From: Lethocerus indicus | Taxonomy: Eukaryota; Arthropoda; Insecta; Hemiptera; Belostomatidae | Reading direction: 5' to 3' | Assembly (NCBI GenBank): GCA_019843655.1 | Contig: JACDQD010000104.1 | Span: 5,952,001-6,016,000, forward strand | DNA: 64,000 bases | Translations under genes and position numbers: made by a program | The notes under the pieces: model-generated | The model's input: the letters and a program-made list of their open reading frames with translations, nothing else | What the model was told of the DNA's origin: nothing | Databases searched by the model: none | Shown here: piece by piece, positions 25,901 to 37,895 of the stretch | How positions within the stretch are numbered: position 1 is the first letter of the stretch | How the letters are laid out: each line of letters begins with the position of its first letter

Positions 25901-28900
25901 TGTAGACCTACTATTCTTAGAACGACAACAGTCTTTTTGCAATTAGCTAATCGGGGAAAAAGTGTTTACCGCCAGGTTTTACTACATGTAATCTGGAGAA
26001 CTGATACGAAATTCTATTTCAAAATATTTAATCAGAACAAAATTAACGTGAAACTGGTAAAAAGGTAATATATTCGCGACCAGTTCTCAGAATCTGATTA
26101 AACACCGCCAGGAATTACCGCTATGTTATTTATTACGCTTTAATGCCACCCAAGCCCTTACCATCAATATAATTTTACTGACGGCTTGTTCTCACTGTAC
26201 CACTCTACAACTTAAAAATTGAATTATTTTTGATGCTCAAATAGTTTTGAATATACAGACCTGCCTCAACAAAGTGGTCCAAAGAAGGGAACCGCTTCTT
26301 CACTCTCGGGCAGATCATTGAGAAAACCATGGTGAGGCACAGGCAGACGTACCTCATTATGGTCCGCCGCATCAGTCTGCCTCGCTCGTCCTGTGAAACC
26401 ATAACATTAAGGGCAACAATCAAGCAAGTATTTTTTCTTATCATCACACGATTGTACGACACAATGTCGGGTCTAAAATACAATTCAAATGACTCCCATT
26501 CACGTTCACTTCAAAGGGTTTTCAGGCCTTTTGCAGAAATTGTAATGGATATCACCGAGGCCATAATTATAACTTTTTCCCCACGGCACGTAAAAAAAAA
26601 GGAAAACGTTATCACTTCAAAAGCAAGAAAATAGCTCTTTAATGACCTGTATTATTAATTACTTATCTTTCATCATATCAGCAATGAAAATAATTTGTTA
26701 AACGCGGGGTATTAATTTATTCGATAACAGACAACTTTACGTGTTAATTTAATTTACGAAAAAATGCGACTGGTGTAGATATACATTCAGACCACCTTTC
26801 GAATGCGTTAAGCCTAATCATATATTAAGCGCTTTTAATATTAATTATAAGTATAAAATTGTACGAAATAAAAGCAAGTTTTTGAATACAACTCAAATAA
26901 CTCGCGGTTACTTTTTTGCCTAATTATTCATCCTAAATTTGTTATTTAACTAAATCAAAATATGTATCGTAGATGTAGTTTGACGCAGAATAAAAACGAT
27001 TGAAAATATAAAAGTTATTAAATTTTTAAATAATTTGACCGAAAAAGGGATAAATGTTGGTCGAGATGAAGCGTCGATGCTCACCCGTTTTCATACGCCC
27101 GATTTATAACAGCTATTCCCATTAATAACCGCAGTACATCATACGAGAGCCTACCCCCAATTTAGGGGTAGGCCAGCCCATTATTCGTTAACGCCTTCAC
27201 CGGCAGAGTTAAAGCCGCGGCCGGCTAACCCATGAACAAATGGGCGAGGTTACAATCGACGAAGGTTTATATATTTATATCTGAGGTTTCGTCCATTGGT
27301 AATTGAGTGGTTTCAGTACACTGTGTGTTGACAGCAGTAATCCACGAATCTATGCACAGTAATAACATACGGTTTTTTTTCAGTCCATTAACTTTTAACA
27401 CACAGCCAGTGCTTATAGATTATTACATATTCTAAGATTTTATTTACCGAAGCATTGGCACATTACCAAGGAAAATGTGCTATCTTAGGCGTGCTAAGAG
27501 ACCCGAGGAAATACTCATCCGATAAAATATGGAGATTGCAACTATACGTACGCGGGGGAGTTAAAGGAAAGTTATAATTGAATTAGGGCCGAACAAATCC
27601 GATATTGCTAAGGCTATCGCAGACTTTTATGGCGGGAATTCGCCGAAAGCAAACAACTTTTATCGGCGGATTAATCGTTTTACCGGAGGGCCGACCGGAC
27701 ATCAAAGGCGGCCCCGCGGTCTGTGTGGGAGACTTTTCCAGGAACTTTTCGAACGCGTCACTCGTACGTTCCCGCTCACTGAAGCCCGGAAATATTTTCA
27801 GAAATTATTACAGTTCCCAGAAAATTCCAGTTTTAAAATTCCAGTCCGTATTAAATTTTCCATCCAGTGTGGATACGAAACGCGCCGTCGCGAACTGAAA
27901 TATGTCCGTCTCCTTTCTGTACCATTCGACGTCCTGATGTAAAGTCTGAATATTTATTTTTAACCGTTTTATTGTAACAACTGTAAAATACAATAAGCGA
28001 TATTGGTGTTCGAGTAGACAACAATGTAAAACTCACTGGCTTTCCCCCTATTTCTAAAATGTTTAAATTAATTTTTCTATTTTTCCGGCGCATTTAGATC
28101 ACGTGGCCACTTCCTTTTCAGGCTACTGTAAGGAACGTTTAAAATGTCGGAACATAGTAGGGTTTGATTCGGGAGTGAAATTTGTTATATTTTTGTAGGA
28201 CATGGTCGCGGACAACTATAAGATCTGCACGTAGAGTAAGATTGGAAACATAGTGTCTTATTTTCCTTAATATTTCCTTTTATTTGTCCGGTTCAGCCGA
28301 AAGCAACAGTTCGAGTCCGTATGACCGGATTCGTTTAAATATAGTGTACAGTAATAATTTATTGGTTAACCCCAATTTTGATCTATTGCCCAGTAATCTA
28401 AGTAGTAGTTTATATCGTCTGTTGATTCCACATCAGTCTTCTAGGTCTGAATTTAAAAAAATAAATAAAGGAGCAGGATGACGAACTATTTACGCGATTG
28501 AATCTAAATGTCCTGAATCCTGATGAGAGAGCAGTATGAAGATACCAGAATCTGTCTCGTGTAGATATATTATGCGATGGACTAGGCGTGTATCTATTTA
28601 TTTATTATGTAAAATCATAGGCATATGTACTCGCCTGTCCGTGTATGTGCGACGAAACGAATACGGCGATTGGATCCGGCCAGGGTATGCTCGAATATTG
28701 GTCCCACCACCTCTGCATGATGATCGAAATGTAAAAGCCGAGCACGAACGAGAGCGGAATAAAATTGCTGTACGTGTCGCAGTAGATGGCCACGGCCTCG
28801 AAAACTCTGCAACATAAATAGGGAAGACGGGGGATGGTAAAAAAATGGCCAATGAAGAAACATGCACAAAGAAGATCTTGCAGTAACAGAAACAGCAAAA

Positions 28901-28926
28901 ACGATAATTCCAATTTTAAAAAATCC

Positions 28927-28963
<37 letters not shown>

Positions 28964-29212
28964 CAGATATACAATACTGAACTTAAAATGTCAATCTTCT
29001 TGAAACTAACCAAATAATCATTATCCTATATTTGCATATATAAAATATATCATTTAAACGAAATACACTGAAAGTTAGTACTGCAATAGAATATGGCTCA
29101 CCGCTTTTGTTCAGGCTGCAAAGCATATCTGTAGGTGAAATTTAAACTGTAGTAGAGTGTAAGGAAGGCGAACAGGTCCGGCCAAACCAACTTGTAAATA
29201 CTCCCTCTCCAC
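19926..29212 (-). CDS. Best1: Bestrophin, calcium-activated chloride channel; ten exons, first coding exon missing
   Basis: Exons in transcript order: 29212-29102, 28806-28635, 26390-26261, 25271-25030, 24259-24131, 23977-23870, 22935-22726, 22541-22322, 21030-20676, 20247-19926. They join in phase to 1999 nt, 665 residues plus TGA. The first base finishes an Arg codon, so an upstream exon of about 25 residues (the conserved bestrophin N terminus) is required and was not found. Family marks in order: [12 protein letters not shown]; the neck [12 protein letters not shown], with the Ile-Phe-Phe residues of the gate; [47 protein letters not shown]; the aperture region [10 protein letters not shown]; the calcium-clasp acidic run [11 protein letters not shown]; and [11 protein letters not shown]. 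Known family structure is a pentameric plasma-membrane chloride channel. The last three exons encode a Ser/Gln/Glu-rich, probably disordered tail with a PKA-type RRVS site. One intron is GC-AG. Best1 versus Best2 orthology is uncertain. Confidence 0.95.
21688..21756. other. Nested perfect hairpin in a bestrophin intron
   Basis: An 18-base arm (aaatccactgtaagtgcc, 21688-21705) is exactly complementary to 21739-21756. Between them lies a second perfect 20-base palindrome, centred on agttttaaaact (21709-21728). It sits within the intron joining the exons ending at 22322 and starting at 21030. The arms begin near CACTGTAAGTGCC, so they could be terminal inverted repeats of a very small MITE, or an RNA stem in the pre-mRNA. 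Confidence 0.85.
23144..23455 (+). mobile_element. C-terminal ORF remnant of a dispersed element, copy 2
   Basis: A single frame is open for about 103 codons without an ATG at its beginning and ends in TAA at 23453-23455, overlapped by an AATAAA poly(A) signal. Its middle part matches the fragment at 845-890. The peptide includes [18 protein letters not shown], then [20 protein letters not shown] and [19 protein letters not shown], ending ELWQVL. A short tail with catcaatcaatc follows near 23480. An Ile-Pro-x-x-Arg stretch near the end plus a poly(A) signal resembles the 3' end of a non-LTR retrotransposon ORF2, but no reverse-transcriptase motif is present, so the class is inference. It lies antisense within the bestrophin intron 22936-23869. 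Confidence 0.5.
23870..23977 (-). CDS. Best1: Bestrophin calcium-clasp exon
   Basis: A 36-codon, phase-0 exon encoding [19 protein letters not shown], then the acidic EDDDD run and [12 protein letters not shown]. In solved bestrophin structures this acidic cluster forms the calcium clasp that belts the channel, so all its carboxylates being present argues for a functional calcium-gated channel. The donor is ACT|GTAAGT, a perfect consensus. Confidence 0.9.
27149..27173. other. Perfect 9-bp stem, 7-base loop hairpin
   Basis: gcctacccc (27149-27157) pairs exactly with ggggtaggc (27165-27173). It lies in the 2.2-kb GC-AG intron of bestrophin in a locally GC-richer patch. Function unknown. Confidence 0.7.
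28635..28806 (-). CDS. Best1: Bestrophin neck exon ending at a GC splice donor
   Basis: Encodes [14 protein letters not shown], the neck, the RWW segment and [12 protein letters not shown] (57 residues). The exon ends CAG followed by GCGAGT, and the next exon starts GAC after TTTCACAG at 26391. The join [10 protein letters not shown] reproduces the conserved family sequence with no residue gained or lost. The nearest GT, four bases on, would shift the frame, so the GC donor is required. Confidence 0.88.
28927..28954. repeat. (AT)14 microsatellite in a bestrophin intron
   Basis: An uninterrupted AT run in the 295-base intron between the first two bestrophin exons found. Likely length-polymorphic. 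Confidence 0.95.
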
Positions 29213-32200
29213 CTGAAAATTAATGAAATAATTAATAAATAATGTTCTTATTGGAGTGAAAAAAGTGCTTTTCACTTTTTTTAAATTATAAACTAAGGAA
29301 AGTTTATATATTCCACCGCGATCGGGGTGGAGAGTGCTGCAATCAAGCGGCCAAACCGGGAAACAACACTGCAAGTACTGTTGGAAAGCACAAATACGAA
29401 ATTTCATGGCAAGTGACTTTCTTATTTTTGCTATTTATTATTTTAAAAATACCGGATATTTCGTGCGTTTCTGTCTCCTCTCACTGGTTTGGTCTTTTGC
29501 CAGAGTAAGAAAGTAAAAAAAGCGTAATTTAAGATAACATTTAATTTATAAATAAATTGTTCGTGATGAGCGAATACGAGGTAAATATTGACCTCATGGT
29601 ATACATGAGGTATTCTCTGATTTCTCCGGCTTGTTTTCGAATTCGCCACTTTCACTGCCGTTTGATGAAATATTTAGATTACATCAAACAGAACATACAG
29701 TTTAGTATTCAAACAAACGCATAAGATGAAAAGAGAAACAGTCTCCGAATTTATCAGTTACACGACAGACCTAGCAATTACTATATTTAACGTTCTAGCG
29801 TTAACAAACTCTGAACCAACGTCTTATGACTTCCATTTCAGAATGTTCCATATATAGACACTGATGTCAGGATGTTATAATATTAACTGAGAGTAAACTA
29901 TTTGAAAAATTAAGTTCAATTCTTTTGCTACGGTTCTCGTCAAATATACCGCAAGGTATATTTCTTCAAAAACTTCATTACGAATATTAATATCTGACGA
30001 CAACGAATAGTTTTTGGCGTGTATGTCGTTTTTAGAAGCATTCTGCAAAACTGCATTGTTTGAATTGTTGGACAGCCATGGGAACTCGTTTTCAACTTCA
30101 ACTAAAAAATATTTGGGCCGATATAATACGATGATAATGTTTTACTCATGTTAACATTTAGAGGCACACATTAAGGGTAATAAATGCTTTACTTTGTAGT
30201 ATTACAGGCCTGTTAAATTTTCTCATTCTTAGGGCACTAATTCGACTGCATGAATGGGCAACCCATTTATAAATCAATAGTACACTCTCGTCATGGGGAT
30301 AAGAGCAATATTTGCAAGAAAATTTAATTTAAAACTGCAATCTATTCGTTATATAATTGCATCTTGCAGTAGAAAACATATTTCCGTAAACTGAGTATTT
30401 TACCCGGGGCGATTATCGACCACGCTAAATTTACAAGGATTCTGTTAACCTAGTTATCGTCAGGGCTTTGAAGCGGTGAAAAACTGGAGGAAAAGCCTAT
30501 TGCGCTTTTCTAAAACGTCGATGTGATTCTTCACGATTATACGCTTTCAACAAGAGCCACAGAACTAAAATGTAAATAATAATTTTCAATTTTACGATTT
30601 ATAATTTATCAGCGTTGTGGAGGGCGATGCCCTAACGTTGGCCGGTGCCGAAGGCCGTCAGGTTACTAACTAACTGAAACACTTCCTTCGATCGCCATTG
30701 TTCTATACAAACAATAGTTTAAGACCGTTGTATTTATTCAGAGGAGTTGGCGGCGTCTCTCAATCGCCAAATTATCTCACCGACAAAGCGGTTTCATTAC
30801 TTACTGACGATACAAAGTGTTTAATTTTCATGTACCTGACCGTTGTCAAAAGACAATTGAGATCAGGAACCTATTAAATGGTTGGGACGAAAATTATATA
30901 TTCTCACTTCCCGTATATATTATAAAAGTTGAAATAGTTAGGTTCCTGCAGTTGAAATAAAAATGTTTATTAAGCGTTATTTACAAATTTTCTTTTTGCC
31001 TCAAATGTATCAAAAATCCCTCAAAATTTTCAAACCGATACACAATAGGAATATTCATAACTGGACATAGTAATAACACTATAATAAAAAATATAGGCAA
31101 GTGAAACTACTGTATCATGCCATTCGTGACGAAATAATTATGGTTTACTAGTTCATCCTCAAGTTATTGCAATTTCCGTTTGTTTTATATCTTGTTTCTA
31201 AATTGTATTTCATAACATTTAAAATGGCAGCCATTTAATTTCCCAATAACGTACGTTTTAATACGATGTTTGGTGTAATATGTATAAAATAATGTACGAA
31301 GCTAATCATGCACTAAGGTTTCATTAATTAAATATTTTGGGCAGCAGCGCGTTATATATATACCGTACGGCCAAAGTGAAGGTTGGTATATAACCTACCT
31401 GAATTTATATTTCAGTTATTTTGGTCCGATGTTGCAAATGCGTGAGTTTAATAATCAAGCCGGCGTCGATCGATGCCGGGAAAACACGCAATCATCTTTT
31501 CGATACCATCTTTCGGCACGTGCAGCCAATAACGCTTATTGGGTATTATTGTGCTGAGATTTTTTAGCCGACTAAAGGAAAAAATTGTTTTTGGACCAGT
31601 ATATACATACAAAAACAGACTAAGACTTACTGGAATTTCAAAGTGTATTTAAGTGTAACATTATCCCTTTATTACGGAATCTAAAACAAGAATCTGTTTA
31701 GTGAACACAGGGTAAAACGTTTTAAATATACAGTTTTATAGATATATTGACTTAAAAAGTACAGGAGAGTATTTATAATTATAGTGCTTAATTGTATGCT
31801 ATATATTAGTAATAATGCTATATAGTAAGTAGCTAAAGTGTAGCTATGCTAAATGGTAATTAAGATTTGTTTAATTTAAAATCCTTCCAGAACAAATTGT
31901 CAAATTCCAGACTTCAAATATTTAATAGGTAATTAGCCCAGCGAGAAAAATAATATCTTTCCGAAAGGAGTCGAATATTCGCTAGCGGAAACGGAAGTTT
32001 CAACGAAACAATAATAAGAAATAAAAAAAGAAAGGAATTTGAAATTATCTAACATGGTAGAAAACCTAATCTAGGAAAATACATCCGCCCTCAATAGAGC
32101 CTAACAAAATGGACATATCCCGTCAAGAAATAAACGAACCTGTGAAGAATAAATAGCTACGGTATAATAATTGAGGTATAAACAATGAATAACATATCCG

Positions 32201-32766
32201 AGCACGTAGTTCACAACATACTTCTGTAGGAGGTATGTGTTCTATCCCCTCTTGTATTTTGTAACTAAATTGAGATCTAGTCCCGGCATCGGATGCCACC
32301 TCATTTTTGGCGTCATTTAATCGCGAATTTAAATTGGATAAAAATTTAAATCGATTACGTTCCTTTTGGAGCGCTTGCTTTAAAGAAACACGAAAGGCTT
32401 ACGAGGGGGATTAGCCGAGTGTTGAAAGGGAACCGTCGAATAAAAGGGAGAAAGAGAGGCGTTGAATGAGGACAGGAAAAAGGCGGGAGGGGGGGGACGT
32501 TATCTCGCGGCCCATTTCCTCTTAGAGTCCTCCTAACAACAACGGGCTGAACGTAGACAAACACCCGGGCCCCATCACAAGCACCATCCTCGCTACCCAT
32601 CGGACTTAATTAGACCACAAAAGTTACCCTCATTTCCATTCACCGATTCCAGCCGTCTTATCTCCCAATCGCTTCTTTGACGGCGCTAATTAGAGAAGAT
32701 GAAATTGGAAAATGACTGCTCGGAATTCCGATCTCAATATCGGTCCGGCGTTAAAACTTTTAATTT

Positions 32767-32788
32767 GGCGGTAATGGCCATTTACGCC
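32767..32788. promoter_or_regulatory. Near-perfect 22-bp palindrome
   Basis: ggcggtaatggccatttacgcc matches its own reverse complement at all but two symmetric position pairs. It lies in a stretch rich in homeodomain-type cores (ggcgctaattag at about 32684), which gives it an enhancer-like look. No factor can be assigned. Confidence 0.35.
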
Positions 32789-35700
32789 ATTTTAATTCCT
32801 ATTGATTCGCTCTATACGGATTATAATTAGACGAGGCAATTGACCGTTCAAAGACCACAATTTAAAACTGATATGCCACAACCGCAAATAAAGTAATTAG
32901 GGGGCTCTGTTGACACGCATCGGCGAAGAGCAAAATTTTAAAAGCCAACTTCAAAAAAAAATTCGACGACCGTATTATTTATCGAACTCGGGAGCCACCC
33001 GAGCAAAGCAAAGCGCAAGGCCGGACCATGAATATGCAGCACTCGATGTTGACGACACCGCAAGAATTAATTCCTGCCATTCGCCATCGGGCAAGTGATT
33101 TGTCAGGTCAATTTTGAAATTTCGCTGCCTAGATTGGCTTATTTTCAAAACTAAATGTCGCACATTTTTTTAATGTCGCTTTCGTATTCGACGTATTTAC
33201 GGATGAATCCAGTTTTATGCGTCTGTCTGACCGTTCCTGCGGTGTGACCGCGAGAGGAGGATGACGATAACTGAGATCACTTTCTTCGGGACTGTCACGT
33301 GCCCGGCAATTTCTTTGCCAGTTTAGAACTATGTCAACAGAGATAGGAGAAATTTCAAGATTCATTCGCCATTAAATTCCGAGAAGGAATCTCTCCCAAA
33401 TACAGTATAACATGTTTTATTAAACACCCCAAAGCTGAAAATGAGTCTTTTTCCACTATATCATGATTATTAATTACAGCTACCTGTCATTAATATTCGA
33501 GAAATTAATATTTTTATAAACATTTTTATAAAAGTTTTAAAAATTATATTTAAAACAAAAAAATATAATATTCAACGTTTAAATTTTAAAATTACTCAGA
33601 CGTAAGTGCACAAAAGATCCATGAGTTCTATAACCCAGCTCGACACAGCGATAATTGTAAAGCTCAAACCCCGAGCGTTTCATTAATATCTGGACGTGAC
33701 AGTTTCAACTATCCGCTTTCAAGTTCGATCTCAAGATTTTCCCATCGGAACGCACATTTCGAACATTCGAACTGTTCTGATGATTGGGGCCTACGGTGGC
33801 TCGAATAGAGGCGCCAGACCGTGTTTACAGCTCCCGGTTTACTGGCTGCTTCCAGCCCGAAAATCAATGCTTTCTACACAACACCACTCACATCCAGCGA
33901 TATTATATATTGTATCCGTTTCTTTAACCCTCTATTAATACAAATAAGAGCTATATAAGATTTTGTATACTGTCTATTATGTTGTCTTTGTTCCGACATC
34001 ACGATTGACATTGGGACGCTTGTGCACAAATGAAAATTGTGAGGAGAAACGAAATAACTGTAAAAAAACGGTAGGATAGTAGAAATATAAATAGATTAAA
34101 GCCAGCCTGGCAGAAACGAAAGAACTAGGCGCAGGTCAATTAGACATTCATTATTTATGCCGCATATATTTTCCAATTTCAGCTGAGAACACTAAACAGC
34201 AGAACATTTTGATTATTGCCATTTCAATATATTAACACGAATATTATATTAAATACTATGAAATATAATAGCCATTGTCTCAATGACTTGATGATGATAC
34301 CCCCAATAATAAGGCAGGAGGCTGAACAACAAGAAATTTAACGAAAAAACTATCCAATTGTAACGGGCAATGTTATAATTATAACTGCACGAGTGATGTC
34401 ACCAGTAACGGAGCAATTAATTAATTATCACTTACTCGAATTAACAATGAGGTTGGTGTCAGGTCGAAGTCAAAAGGCGGAGAGGGTCGTCGATTTTTTT
34501 CCCCCGATCTAAAATAAGATCAAGGTGAGGACATTGAACCAAATTCGACCTCGAAATTAATTGGCTTTTCACTTTTAATTTTTTTTTATTTGCCCCATGT
34601 ATTTTGTAGATGGCGTGTGGAAAACCTCGGCCAGTCATCCCCCCTCCCACTCTGCGACTTCAATAGCCCAATTGTCGGACGCCCAAAATCAAGATGGTGA
34701 GCACGAGAAGGCCACACACAAGCGTTTAGAAATTTGTCATTGTTTATCGGACTTAAGCTCGGATCTATTATTCTCTTGAGCCCGTACTATTTTTTTAGAA
34801 ATAAAAACAGTAAATTCCAGCTCGAGATTCAACAATTTAAATCTATGCTAAGAGCAACCCAGAGCTCCAAACCTCGGCGGCGGACCAGATTTTCATTCAA
34901 ATGCACTCCAGAATTTAAACCATCCAATTCATTCATGAAACTCACACAATTCAGATCCATTTTAATCTCCATTAACCTTCACTTAACGTTAATATCTTTC
35001 TATATATTCCAGTTTTCAATGAATTCTAATAGAAATATGTAGTGAAATTTAACTTTAAAACGAAATTTTCCAATTATATTGAACTGGGGAAGAATATTTG
35101 GATTGAAGAATAAGAATTCCGGGTTGAGAAAACTTTATCGAACGGGTTTGGGGTTCCCCGCCAATGAAGGACTGAGTCATCGTGCAGTTGAATGGATGTA
35201 GAGTTGCGAAACAACTCCGCTTCAATTTATCGCTCTAGTACTTCATGAAAACTTTGAAAGCCAACCGACGTCATCGTAAAATTCGAAACGCTCCCTCTTT
35301 CATTCCTTCCTGCATCCGATTTTAACTTGTATTCTGCGCAGGGGAATATAAATCGGGTTGTATGAAATGACGGGAGATGGATACAGGAGCGGCGACAAAA
35401 CAGTTCGAATTTGGCGTCCGTGACCCAAGAAAAAACACAACGGAGTGGGATGCAGTAAAGCATAATTTTTCCTCCGACCCGAAGTTGCGGAACCAACTGT
35501 GAATAATTGACCGTTACAAATGTACCGCGCCCACGTACAACGGTGTTTGGAAAGAATAAAAAGAAAAGTGATTGCGTAAAAGGCCGCAAAATCGATTCAA
35601 CAAAGATCAATGGAAATCAAAGACGCCAAGGTCGAGTGACCGAGTGATTTGGCCAATAAAAAGCGCCACAGAGATGATTGCCGAATCCACTGTTTACCGA

Positions 35701-37867
35701 AATATTACAGGAAATTGAACCTATTGACTCATTTTATTCCAGCCGAGTTATTATTGGCTTCTGGAGGATTTACTGAGGAAATGGAATAGAAATTCTTGTT
35801 AGGGAGAGGCCGGATTCCAGAGAGTTATTAACCAACGTCCGTTTATAATCAAAACAAGACTCTACTAAACGTAATTGGATGGACACTTTCATAGCGTTCT
35901 GAATACAGTCTTACACAGACGTACAGACATACACAAATGGGAATTAAAATGGTATTTGATTAAAATATTCCCTTAGGAAATATCGATTTAATATCCTGAG
36001 TGCAAAGAACTGGTTCTAAAAAAAAATAGAATACTTTTTCTTCAGTTCGTAAATATCCGCGTTGTAGAATTATTTCTCGAGTTTCTTGAACAGAAATACG
36101 AATCATGATGATGATTCATTTAAAATATTGCTTTTTCCGGAAAAATACGACTCTCTGAAAAACCTCTAGGGAGCAGTGAGGCGGTTCCCAATTTATTTAG
36201 TCGCAGCGTTTTCAGTTTTTCTTTTCAATTTAATCTGAAGTCTGACATGACAAGTGTGAAATATATCGGTGGTCACACACCGAGAAGTACAAAGGGATCC
36301 CGACTGTCTCGTAGAAATAACGTTTGCGTTTTAGAACTAACGGAAGTAATGTACGACCGGAAGTATAAGAAAGGGGGAATGAGCATGAAGTGGCGACAGG
36401 CTATGGGGGTTTCACCCAGGATCGATCTGTTCCTTCCTCCCGGTAGTCCACTCCGCGACCGACTGTCTGCCCAAGTCTAATTGGCCGGCTTCAATCTTTA
36501 TTAAAGGAGCGCCCCTGACATTTTCTCTCCGATAGGAGCCCCATAGATTTTCAGCAGTAGTAACATATTTTTTTGCAATACATAACTGTGTAATATATTT
36601 TCAAAAAAATGTATTTCCACAAAGACTAGTAATATTATCGACAGTGTTTCAACTCGCTTGTTCATATGCAGATACAATGGTTTCTGTGTACCCCTGATCA
36701 TCAGCGGTATTCCAACAGTACGTAATGTGCAGCGCACGGGATTATCGATAAATCCCCGCTGATCCCCAAACAAGAGACTGCATTGCACACACATACCAAG
36801 GAGAGGCGCGAAGTTAAGGCGAGCAGATAAACGTGTAATTATATTGCAAACGAACTGAATGAATTAATACTGCGAAAAATTTACCTACTAGTGATTACCG
36901 CTGTATGACTCATTCAAAAATTTGTAATTTGTCGAGCCTTTCTACCGGTCTAGGAATAGAGAATATTACGCGTAATATACCTAATAGGAAATAACAGAAT
37001 GCGTACATTTCAGTACAGTATACTGAACAGAACCCTGACGACGGGACAAGTAAGAGATCCGAAACGTCGGATGCAGACCCAGAAGATATCCTGTGGGCGA
37101 GGTAATAAACCTTCCTGCTCGAAATCGCTCAAATGTTCTCAAAAAACCTGTCTATCGGACACCTGCCGCCCGAGGTTCCCCAATCAATATTATGCAATTT
37201 TACCAGATATTAGATAGTAATAATTAATAAATTAATTACGAAATACGACAATCTAATGATTAAATATTATATACACAAACTAACTCATTAATTACAAGAG
37301 TACATCTACAATTTTTGATCTGTTCCTCGATCGGCTTCGATTTTCAGCGTATTTTAGATATTACTACTATAATTTTAGTAATGAGTGGTGTGATAGTACT
37401 CGCATCATTACGATTAACCTTTTAGCGTTTTTACTATTTAGTGATCGTCTACAATATTTCTGATTTAAACATGAGATTAGAAAGGTGAGCGAAGAAAAAC
37501 TATGCGCCTCGTTATTATTCTAAGCATTGGGTCACATTAGGCAAGCCGCAGATTTAATACAGGCTCCGAGCACACTTTTCCAGTTGTGCTGTTGCCACAT
37601 GTTTTTCCAGCCGAATAATATATTCCGAACGGCATTTAGTGTGCGGCAAATTGCATTTCGAAATGAGGTCGCGAGTGCAATTCAAGAAGGACAGTGGCGC
37701 CCGGTATGAAGTATGGAGTGACGGAAGATTGAAAATTCGACAGAATGTTTTATGGGGCGACGCGGGACGAAGCCGAACAACATAAAATCGAAAATCGGAC
37801 CGGTTTATTTCAGGGAAAAAGGTCCAGCGGGGGCAAAGCGTATATATAAGACCGGTCGGCGGAGGTA

Positions 37868-37895
37868 CACGTGCCCTTTTCGAGGGGGGCACGTG
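37868..37895. promoter_or_regulatory. Two CACGTG E-boxes in a 9-bp inverted repeat
   Basis: cacgtgccc (37868-37876) and gggcacgtg (37887-37895) are exact reverse complements separated by 10 bases, about one helical turn. Each contains the bHLH-zip core CACGTG. The spacing would suit two dimers on one face of the helix. Confidence 0.5.

Noticed and set aside
28085..28110. Reverse-strand Glu-Val-Ala-Thr codons, recalling the bestrophin N terminus
   Set aside because: Followed immediately by TGA and positioned downstream of exons that it should precede.
29281..29407. Possible alternative copy of the first bestrophin exon found (RGGIYKL-like peptide and shared cggccaaacc)
   Set aside because: Only short, out-of-order matches; no splice sites in the right phase, and the resemblance does not extend.
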